DNA from: Acidobacteriota bacterium
GTDB taxonomy: Bacteria; Acidobacteriota; Holophagae; Acanthopleuribacterales; Acanthopleuribacteraceae
Length of the DNA: 64,000 nt
Reading direction: 5' to 3'
NCBI GenBank assembly: GCA_020439745.1
Contig: JAGQSC010000029.1
Span: 186,001-250,000 of the forward strand
Shown piece by piece: positions 6,995-13,943 of the stretch; the first letter of the stretch is position 1, and every line of letters begins with the position of its first letter. The translations under genes were made by a program, and so were the position numbers. A model generated the notes under the pieces. That model did not search any database and was not told where the DNA came from. It saw nothing but the letters and a program-made list of their open reading frames with translations.

Positions 6995-8406
6995 GACATT
7001 TCTTTGACCTCTTGAACCACGGCCGTGATCATTTTCTTGGCGTCGCCGAACAACATTAAGGTGTTGTCGTAATTGAACAAATCGTTGGGGATGGCGGCGA
7101 ATCCCGCGCTGAGGCTGCGCTTGTTTACGATGACGGTTTTGGCCTCATAGGCTTTGAGAATGGGCATGCCATAGATCGGACTGTTGGGGTCTTTTTCGGC
7201 CGCTGGGTTAATGACGTCGTTCGCGCCCAGAATCAGGACCACATCACAGTTCTTGAAGTCGTCGTTGATCTGGTCCAGGTCGAGCAACAGTTCGTGGGGC
7301 ACGTTACTTTCGGCCAAAAGGACGTTCATGTGGCCGGGCATACGACCTGCCACGGGGTGAATGGCGTAGCGCACCGTGGCGCCGTTCTTGATCAACAGGT
7401 CACCCAGTTCGCGGGTTGCGTGTTGGGCCTGTGCCACAGCCAGTCCATAGCCGGGTACGATGATTACATCGCGTGCGGCTTCCATGATCATGGCGCATTC
7501 TTCGGGACCACAGGATTTGACGTTGGGGTAGAGATCGCCTGTTTTGCCACTGCCCGAAGCGACTTCCTGGCCAAATCCACCGAAGAGAACGTTCGCCAGC
7601 GAACGGTTCATAGCTTTGCACATGATCTTGGTAAGGATCAGACCCGATGCACCCACAAGGGCACCACTAATGATCAATAGGTTGTTGCTCAAAACGAATC
7701 CGGTTGCAGCGGCTGCAAGCCCTGAATAGGAGTTCAACAGTGAAATGACGACCGGCATATCCGCGCCACCAATCGGTGTCACCAACAGGATACCCAAGAC
7801 GGCTGCAATGGCGGTTAGAACTAAGGCGAACAGGGAAATCTGATCCGATCCTTGGGCGTAGATCACGGTGCCGACCGCCATGGCGATCATCGACAAAGCC
7901 AACAACGCGTTGAGCACTTGGTTACCGGGAAACAGAATCGGCTGTCCCGAAATCAGACCTTTCAATTTGGCGAACGCCACCAGGCTACCTGTGAAAGTCA
8001 CCGAACCGATGACGATACTGAGCGCGAGGGTCGCGCTGATATCCACATGAATCATGGTGTTCAGGGTTTGAGAGGCATCGCCACCGAGCCCCTTATCCCA
8101 CAAATAGGACAGGGCGACTAAGACGGAAGCGCCACCACCGAATCCGTTGAATACAGCCACCATCTCTGGCATGGAGGTCATTTGCACCTTGACGGCCATG
8201 ATGCCGCCAATGAGCCCGCCCACCACGAGACCGGCCAGAATCCAGGTGTAGTCCACTTTGCCCATTTCGATGAGGGTCGCAACGATGGCCAACAACATGG
8301 CCGAAGACGACAAGATGTTCCCGTTTCGGGCCGTGGATACACGTGTCAGCATCTTGAGACCGAGGATGAAGAGAACCGAAGAGATGAGGTAAAGAACAGC
8401 AATCAT
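6991..8406 (-). CDS. pntB: NAD(P) transhydrogenase subunit beta
   Basis: The 471-residue protein has about nine hydrophobic helices (residues 1-270) followed by the soluble NADP(H)-binding domain III (about 295-471). Domain III carries the expected GYGLAVAQAQH nucleotide-binding loop, HPVAGRMPGHMNVLLAE, and VLILGANDVINPAA near the C terminus. With PntAa and PntAb it couples proton movement across the inner membrane to hydride transfer between NADH and NADP+. It lies four bases downstream of pntAb. Its stop overlaps the start of an ECF sigma factor, which is unusual company for this enzyme. Confidence 0.96.
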   Translation of the reverse strand: MIAVLYLISSVLFILGLKMLTRVSTARNGNILSSSAMLLAIVATLIEMGKVDYTWILAGLVVGGLIGGIMAVKVQMTSMPEMVAVFNGFGGGASVLVALSYLWDKGLGGDASQTLNTMIHVDISATLALSIVIGSVTFTGSLVAFAKLKGLISGQPILFPGNQVLNALLALSMIAMAVGTVIYAQGSDQISLFALVLTAIAAVLGILLVTPIGGADMPVVISLLNSYSGLAAAATGFVLSNNLLIISGALVGASGLILTKIMCKAMNRSLANVLFGGFGQEVASGSGKTGDLYPNVKSCGPEECAMIMEAARDVIIVPGYGLAVAQAQHATRELGDLLIKNGATVRYAIHPVAGRMPGHMNVLLAESNVPHELLLDLDQINDDFKNCDVVLILGANDVINPAAEKDPNSPIYGMPILKAYEAKTVIVNKRSLSAGFAAIPNDLFNYDNTLMLFGDAKKMITAVVQEVKEMS

Positions 8407-8410
8407 GGGG

Positions 8411-8695
8411 TTATTTCCCCCTCTTCTTAAACATCTTCAACATGCGATCGGTGACTAGGAAACCACCAACCACGTTGATCATGGCCATCGTGATGGCAAA
8501 GAATCCCAGTAGGTTAGCTACATCGGGTGAGGCGCTACGAATGCAAAGAAGCGCCCCCACGATGGTGATACCCGATACGGCGTTGGCGCCCGACATCAGC
8601 GGCGTATGCAAGGTGGGTGGGATCTTGGTGATGATTTCAAAACCGACAAATACGGCAAGCACAAAAACATAAATTCCAATTAATAGCAGGCTCAT
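8411..8695 (-). CDS. pntAb: NAD(P) transhydrogenase subunit alpha, membrane part
   Basis: The 94-residue protein has three hydrophobic helices, including FVLAVFVGFEIITKIPPTLH, TPLMSGANAVSGITIVGALL and FFAITMAMINVVGGFLVTDR. It corresponds to the membrane domain at the C terminus of the single-chain alpha subunit in E. coli. The three-gene arrangement is known from Rhodospirillum rubrum and other bacteria. GGAGG sits at the end of pntAa, just before the ATG at 8695. Only three bases separate it from pntAa. Confidence 0.94.
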   Translation of the reverse strand: MSLLLIGIYVFVLAVFVGFEIITKIPPTLHTPLMSGANAVSGITIVGALLCIRSASPDVANLLGFFAITMAMINVVGGFLVTDRMLKMFKKRGK

Positions 8696-8698
8696 GAA

Positions 8699-9826
8699 TT
8701 ATCCTCCCTGCTCCATCAAAGTGCGTGTGGGTTCGTGGCGAATTGTGCCGTTGTAAGTTAAGAGTGAGCCATCGGTGATGGGCTCCTCCAGATTAATCAG
8801 CATTTCGCCGTCTTTACTCAGGTGTTCGATCATGTTCCACAGGTTACGTGCAAACAACTGAGAAGCGTGGATACTGGTATTGGAAGCCAAATGGGGATCT
8901 CCAATGATGGTTACGCCCTCGACGACGTGAGTGCCCATCTGTGTCAACTCGCAATTGCCGCCTTGCTCCACAGCCAGATCCACAATCACCGATCCGGACC
9001 TCATCTGTTTGACCGTGTCGGTCGTGATCAGAACGGGCGCCTTTTTTCCGGGTACCAATGCCGTCGTCACGACCACATCAGCTGCAGCCACGCGCTTGGC
9101 GATTTCCGCCCGTTGTCGCGCAAGGAACGCTTCTGATGCCTGCTTGGCGTAGCCGCCGGCATCTTCCATGTCTGCATCGGGTTCCACCTCAATAAACTTG
9201 GCCCCGAGGCTTTCTACTTGCTCTTTCACGGCAGCGCGCACGTCGAAGGCCTCAACTTGTGCACCAAGTCTTCTCGCTGTCGCGATGGCCATTAAGCCAG
9301 CGACACCTGCGCCAAGAATAACGACCTTGGCTGGGTGTATGGTGCCTGCCGCGGTCATGAGTAGCGGATAGTATTTGCCCAGGTGGTCCGCCGCCTTGAT
9401 CACCGCTTTGTAGCCCGCGATGCTGGCTTGCGAACTCAAGGTATCCATTTTTTGTGCAATCGTGATGCGTGGAATCAGATTGGTTGAGAATGTGCTGATC
9501 TTGCGCGATTGCAGGATCTTGATCACATCCAATTCCGCATGCGGAATCAATGCACAAATCAGAATGGATCCTTCCTTGAGCATCTTGGCGTGTTCGACCT
9601 CAGGTGGATTGATCTTTAAGCAGAGATCGGATTCTTTGTAACCGGATACGTCGGTCAGTTGTGCACCCGCCGTCTCAAACTCGGCATCGGAGATGTGTGC
9701 CGATAAGCCGGCACCTTTTTCGACAGATACCGTAAAACCCGCGCTGGTCAGTTTCTTCACGGTTTCAGGCGTGCCGCTTACCCGCTGCTCTCCCGACCGT
9801 GTTTCTTTGGGGATGAATACCTTCAT
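8699..9826 (-). CDS. pntAa: NAD(P) transhydrogenase subunit alpha, NAD-binding part
   Basis: The 375-residue soluble domain I of proton-translocating transhydrogenase is related to alanine dehydrogenase. It begins MKVFIPKETRSGEQRVSGTP (family N terminus), has the NAD-binding Rossmann loop VVILGAGVAGLMAIATARRL (about 169-188), the YAKQASEAFLARQRAEIAKR helix, and VIVDLAVEQGGNCELT. It binds NAD(H) on the cytoplasmic face and works with PntAb and PntB. It is the first gene of a five-gene minus-strand operon; AAGGGG lies upstream of the ATG at 9826. Confidence 0.96.
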   Translation of the reverse strand: MKVFIPKETRSGEQRVSGTPETVKKLTSAGFTVSVEKGAGLSAHISDAEFETAGAQLTDVSGYKESDLCLKINPPEVEHAKMLKEGSILICALIPHAELDVIKILQSRKISTFSTNLIPRITIAQKMDTLSSQASIAGYKAVIKAADHLGKYYPLLMTAAGTIHPAKVVILGAGVAGLMAIATARRLGAQVEAFDVRAAVKEQVESLGAKFIEVEPDADMEDAGGYAKQASEAFLARQRAEIAKRVAAADVVVTTALVPGKKAPVLITTDTVKQMRSGSVIVDLAVEQGGNCELTQMGTHVVEGVTIIGDPHLASNTSIHASQLFARNLWNMIEHLSKDGEMLINLEEPITDGSLLTYNGTIRHEPTRTLMEQGG

Positions 9827-9914
9827 AAAAGAAGCCCCTTTTCGTGTTTTTTTGTCAAGCCCGCGCCATTCTAACAGATCCAGAAGGGCAGCGCATGCAA
9901 CCCTTTTCAGTGAC

Positions 9915-9937
9915 TTGGTGTCTCACCAATTAAGGTG
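9915..9937. promoter_or_regulatory. Overlapping GGTG/CACC inverted repeats in the pntAa-DUF4097 divergent region
   Basis: TTGGTG (9915-9920) and CACCAA (9924-9929) form a 6 bp stem with loop TCT. CACC (9924-9927) can alternatively pair with GGTG (9934-9937). They sit 34 bases before the DUF4097 start and could be an operator or a leader hairpin. Confidence 0.25.
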
Positions 9938-9970
9938 GTGAACCGCAAGTATCCAAGAAGAAGGTGATTC

Positions 9971-10732
9971 ATGAAGATTTTGATAGGTATGTTGTTAGCA
10001 GTCGCAGGAACCATGGTTTTCAGCGCAGATGTCATTGAACGTTCGTTTGAAATGAGCCCGGGCTATACTTTGGATTTAACCAATGTGTCTGGAAACATTG
10101 ATGTGCGTCCTGGGTCCGGCGATACCGTTCGCATTCGTGCCAAGCGCGAAGACGAGCGTATTGACGTGACCTTTCGCCAAGACGGCAATCGTCTGGTGGT
10201 GCGAACTGAGTATCCAGAGACGCGATCGACCCGTGGTGGCGTTGCATTTGAAGTGGAAGTACCTGCCCGCGGTGACTTGAATCTGAATTCGGTCTCCGGC
10301 TCCATTTCTGTATCCGGTATTTCCGGCACCCACGACATAGCTGGTGTGAGTGGTCGCATTACCCTGACCAATATGGATGGGTCTTTGAACGTGGAGTCAG
10401 TCAGCGGATCCTTGAAACTTACCGATATCGGTACGGCTGAACTGGATGCCACGACGATTTCAGGCAGTATTAATTACGAAGGTGCCTTAAGTGGCGGTCC
10501 TTATCGTTTTTCTAGTACCAGTGGATCGGTATCCATTCGCCATGGAGCGGATGCGTCCTATTCTGTGGAAGGATCCACCGTGAGCGGTTCAATTAGTGCT
10601 GACGCTCCAGGTGTTTCGGTCAACAAGCAAAAGTATGGTCCCATGAAAGACTTGACCGGGCAGTACAATGGAAACGGAACCACGCTGCGTGTGAACACGG
10701 TTAGCGGATCCATTTCCATCAGTGTGAAGTAA
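9971..10732 (+). CDS. Exported DUF4097-type repeat protein
   Basis: The 253-residue protein has a signal peptide (MKILIGMLLAVAGTMVFSAD, cleavage near residue 19). It is built of short beta repeats with a recurring VSGSI/VSGRI motif (near residues 39, 93, 112, 130, 191 and at the C terminus), as in the DUF4097 family of predicted right-handed beta-helix envelope proteins. Such genes often sit beside sigma or PspC-type envelope regulators. Here the divergent neighbour operon contains an ECF sigma/anti-sigma pair. A good RBS (AAGAAGGTG) precedes the ATG. Its molecular function is unknown. Confidence 0.85.
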   Translation: MKILIGMLLAVAGTMVFSADVIERSFEMSPGYTLDLTNVSGNIDVRPGSGDTVRIRAKREDERIDVTFRQDGNRLVVRTEYPETRSTRGGVAFEVEVPARGDLNLNSVSGSISVSGISGTHDIAGVSGRITLTNMDGSLNVESVSGSLKLTDIGTAELDATTISGSINYEGALSGGPYRFSSTSGSVSIRHGADASYSVEGSTVSGSISADAPGVSVNKQKYGPMKDLTGQYNGNGTTLRVNTVSGSISISVK

Positions 10733-10740
10733 TCGCTGCT

Positions 10741-10762
10741 ATGATGCGTCCCAGCGCATCAT
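10741..10762 (+). promoter_or_regulatory. Hairpin that enfolds the SLC13 start codon
   Basis: ATGATGCG (10741-10748) and CGCATCAT (10755-10762) are perfect 8 bp complements with loop TCCCAG. The 3' arm includes the first two bases of the start codon at 10761, and no Shine-Dalgarno sequence is present. The fold would hide the start in the message. It could also end the upstream DUF4097 transcript, although no T-run follows. Confidence 0.5.
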
Positions 10763-12188
10763 GAGAACCAAGAAACAAAACTGGGGGCTGGCATTAGGTC
10801 CGGTACTGGGGTTGCTCGCGGCAGCCCTGGTCCCGGACCATTATGTTTTTGAGGGGTCGACGTTTGAATTAGGCCGAGCATCCGCCGTGACGGCATGTTT
10901 GGCCGTGTGGATGGCGGTGTGGTGGTTCACGGAGGCCATTGAAATTTTTGCGACGGCTTTGCTTCCGTTGATCGTGCTACCCCTCGGGGGCGGGGCAAAG
11001 ATATCCGAAATCTCAGCGCCCTATGCCCATGAAATCATCTTTTTGTTCTTTGGCGGATTTGCCTTGTCACTGGCCATGGAACGATGTGGGCTCCATCGAC
11101 GGATCGCGGTCCGGATGATCGCCTGGTTCGGTTCCCAGCCCTCTCGGTTGATTGCCGGTTTCATGTGCGCCACAGCCTTCCTCAGTATGTGGATTTCGAA
11201 TACCGCCACCGCATTGATGCTGTTACCCATCGCATTGAGTTTGTCTTCAGACGATGATTCGGCACCGTTGCAGGTGCCCCTCTTACTGAGCATTGCTTAT
11301 GCCGCCTCCATTGGAGGCGTGGCAACGATTATTGGTACTCCACCCAACACGTTTCTGGTGTCGTTTGTAAGGGACCAAATGGGTGTGGACATTGGGTTTG
11401 TCGATTGGATGTTATTTGGAGTTCCACTGAGTTTGGTGATGTTGTTGCTCACCTGGTGGCTGTTGACGCGCGTGATACACCCCATCGACCGGAGCGTGCC
11501 TATTTCTGTTCCCGTTACATCAGGTTCGGCCACAACCATGCAGCGATGGGTGATGGTGGTGTTTGTCGCTACGGTACTGCTGTGGGTGTCAAGGAAATGG
11601 ATTCAGAGTTGGGTCGTAGGAGGAGGCCAGCCGTTTTCCGGGATCTCAGATGCAGGGATTGCGATGACTGCAGCCATGGCCTTGTTTGCAGTACCCATGG
11701 GAATGGGCAAATTTGCGCTTGATTGGGAAACAATGAGGCGTATGCCTTGGGGGATTCTCATTCTCTTTGGCGGGGGTCTTTCACTGGCGCGGGCCATGGA
11801 CGCCTACGGCGTGGCCTCATACTTGGGGTCGTTGATGTCTGGATTGAGTTTCTTACCTGGTTGGCTGGTGTTGCTTTTGGTGATCGTCTTGGTTGTGTTT
11901 CTGACGGAACTCACCAGTAATACTGCTACCACTGCAGCACTTGTACCCATCTTCGCGGCCATCGCGCCTAACCTGAATATGGATTCTTTGGTCGTGGCCA
12001 TTGCGGTCGCCATCAGTGCCAGTTATGCCTTCATGTTGCCCGTGGCAACCCCACCTAATGCGATTGTTTTCTCATCGGGACGTTTGACCATGCAACAAAT
12101 GGCGCGTGCCGGGCTTTATCTGAATCTGTTTGGCATTGCGGCGATTTATGTATGTATGTATTGGGTTGTCACACCGATGCACCCGTGA
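10761..12188 (+). CDS. SLC13/DASS-family anion:sodium symporter
   Basis: The 475-residue inner-membrane protein has about eleven hydrophobic helices. Both Ser-Asn-Thr signatures of the DASS family are present: WISNTATALMLLPIAL (about 136-151) and LTSNTATTAALVPIFAAIAP (about 383-402). Also present are IIGTPPNTFLVSF and the C-terminal VATPPNAIVFSSG. Such transporters take up dicarboxylates, citrate or sulfate with sodium; the substrate cannot be read here. The start codon lies in an 8 bp hairpin and lacks an RBS. Confidence 0.9.
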   Translation: MRTKKQNWGLALGPVLGLLAAALVPDHYVFEGSTFELGRASAVTACLAVWMAVWWFTEAIEIFATALLPLIVLPLGGGAKISEISAPYAHEIIFLFFGGFALSLAMERCGLHRRIAVRMIAWFGSQPSRLIAGFMCATAFLSMWISNTATALMLLPIALSLSSDDDSAPLQVPLLLSIAYAASIGGVATIIGTPPNTFLVSFVRDQMGVDIGFVDWMLFGVPLSLVMLLLTWWLLTRVIHPIDRSVPISVPVTSGSATTMQRWVMVVFVATVLLWVSRKWIQSWVVGGGQPFSGISDAGIAMTAAMALFAVPMGMGKFALDWETMRRMPWGILILFGGGLSLARAMDAYGVASYLGSLMSGLSFLPGWLVLLLVIVLVVFLTELTSNTATTAALVPIFAAIAPNLNMDSLVVAIAVAISASYAFMLPVATPPNAIVFSSGRLTMQQMARAGLYLNLFGIAAIYVCMYWVVTPMHP

Positions 12189-12190
12189 CC

Positions 12191-12754
12191 TCACATGCGG
12201 TCAATCAGGGCGCACCATGTGTGCCAAATCCATTCTTGAGCTTCCTGGATACGTGGCGTGTCTTGGGAAGGCACCACCAGTGAAAAATCGGCGAGTTCGC
12301 GCATGGCACCGCCATTCTTGCCTAAAAGCGCGATGGTGGAAAGTTGACGATCACGTGCTACACATAGGGCTTCGACCAAGTTTTTACTGTTGCCACTTGT
12401 GCTGATCGCAAGAAACACATCGCCCGGTTGACCCAGCGCTTCCACCTGACGGGAGAATATGCGGTCGAACCCGTAGTCATTGCCAATTGCCGTCAATGCC
12501 GATGTGTCGGTGGTCAATGCGATGGCTGGTAGGCCAGGACGCTCTTTCATGTACCGACCCACTAACTCGGCTGCAAAATGCTGGGCGTCGGCAGCGCTTC
12601 CACCATTTCCGGCGATCAATATCTTGTGTCCCTGAGCCAAGGCTTCAGTCAGATGGTGCCCCGTCTTCAAAACGTCAGACATCAGAGTGTGTCGCAATTC
12701 GTGAAACAGATGGATGTGTTGATCCAATTCGGCATGGATGAATTCTAGAGACAC
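12191..12754 (-). CDS. gmhA: Phosphoheptose isomerase (sedoheptulose 7-phosphate isomerase)
   Basis: The 187-residue SIS-domain protein catalyses the first step of ADP-heptose synthesis for the LPS inner core. Key motifs are [20 protein letters not shown] (about 45-64), [34 protein letters not shown] (about 115-129), [15 protein letters not shown], and the C-terminal [18 protein letters not shown] carrying the catalytic Glu and His region. GTG at 12754 is the start, with GGAGGG a few bases upstream. It ends two bases from the convergent SLC13 gene. Confidence 0.95.
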   Translation of the reverse strand: MSLEFIHAELDQHIHLFHELRHTLMSDVLKTGHHLTEALAQGHKILIAGNGGSAADAQHFAAELVGRYMKERPGLPAIALTTDTSALTAIGNDYGFDRIFSRQVEALGQPGDVFLAISTSGNSKNLVEALCVARDRQLSTIALLGKNGGAMRELADFSLVVPSQDTPRIQEAQEWIWHTWCALIDRM

Positions 12755-12803
12755 AATGGCCCTCCTCTATAGACATCAACATACAACGCCCATCAAGGCC
12801 AAA

Positions 12804-13943
12804 TCAACGATGGGACGCTCTCCATTTGTTGGCCAGCTCCAATCCACCCATGCCCAAATTGGGTGGGCTACTGTGTTGTTGCCGCATGCCTGAACCCACG
12901 ACAGGGTTAGCCACATAGCGTTGCAGCTCGCCACTAGGCGTCTGAATTGCCACCAAACTGCTGGGTACCGACGATTGGCAGTTGGCCAGAGCCTCTTCAG
13001 GCTTTTGAATAGCCGCTGCTGGAATGTTCAGTTGCTTCAATTCCTGAATCAGCATAACGCGATCCAGGGATTGAGTGCGTTTGACGATTTCTGCGATTAG
13101 TGACTCCCTGACGGCGACGCGTTCGCTGTTGGATAGCCTTCGGTAGGGATCTGGAAGATCGAGCCATTCACAGAGCTTCTTGAACTGTGCATCGTTGCCC
13201 ACTCCAATTACAATGGGTCCGTTCTTGGTTGGGAAACTCTCGTAGGGAACGATATTTGGATGGGCATTGCCGTATCGTTGAGTTGGTCGACCTGACTGTA
13301 ATACACCGCTGGCAATGTTGACCAACCCGAACAGCGCCGTCTGGTACAGAGAGACGTGCAAATGTGAGCCCTTACCTGAGCGAAACTTCTGTACCAGCGC
13401 GCCCAAACAGGCGTTAGCCGTCATCATCCCCGTCAAAACATCAATCACGGCATGTCCCACTTTGTATGGGGGTCCTTCAGGAGGCCCGATCAACGACATG
13501 TACCCAGTTTCAGCTTGAAGGATCAGGTCATATCCACGCTCCGAAGCCACCGGGCTATCACTGGGATAACTGCGGAGATTGACGATCACAAGATTGGGGT
13601 TGATGGCAGAGAGCTTGGTCGTTGTAAGGCCAAGTCGTTGGCGTACGTCGTCTGGGTAGTTGTCCACCCAAACATCTGCAGCTGCTACCAATTCCATCAA
13701 TGTATCTCGTTCGCTTTCCTTTTTGAGGTCCAATACCAGCGAATGCTTATTGCGATTACAGCTTTCAAAGTAGGCAGATATGCCGTTCTTGAAGGGTGGA
13801 CCCCAACTGCGGGTTTCATCACCGCCGGGCGGCTCGACTTTAAGGACTTCTGCGCCCATATCCGCCAGGATTTGGGTAGCTAAGGGACCCGCAAGCACAC
13901 GGCTGAGATCCAGAACGCGTACGCCGTGAAGAAAGGTGGTCAT
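12804..13943 (-). CDS. Class III CoA-transferase (CaiB/BaiF family)
   Basis: The 379-residue protein starts GVRVLDLSRVLAGPLATQIL and continues DMGAEVLKVEPPGGDETRSW, the canonical family N terminus. The conserved catalytic Asp is within GYDLILQAETGYMSLIGPP (about residues 140-160). Also seen are SRGKGSHLHVSLYQTALFG-like and RPTQRYGNAHPNIVPYESF segments. Family members move CoA between acyl-CoA thioesters and carboxylic acids, or act as racemases; the substrate is unknown. The start overlaps the helicase stop as ATGA, so translation is coupled. Confidence 0.88.
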   Translation of the reverse strand: MTTFLHGVRVLDLSRVLAGPLATQILADMGAEVLKVEPPGGDETRSWGPPFKNGISAYFESCNRNKHSLVLDLKKESERDTLMELVAAADVWVDNYPDDVRQRLGLTTTKLSAINPNLVIVNLRSYPSDSPVASERGYDLILQAETGYMSLIGPPEGPPYKVGHAVIDVLTGMMTANACLGALVQKFRSGKGSHLHVSLYQTALFGLVNIASGVLQSGRPTQRYGNAHPNIVPYESFPTKNGPIVIGVGNDAQFKKLCEWLDLPDPYRRLSNSERVAVRESLIAEIVKRTQSLDRVMLIQELKQLNIPAAAIQKPEEALANCQSSVPSSLVAIQTPSGELQRYVANPVVGSGMRQQHSSPPNLGMGGLELANKWRASHR

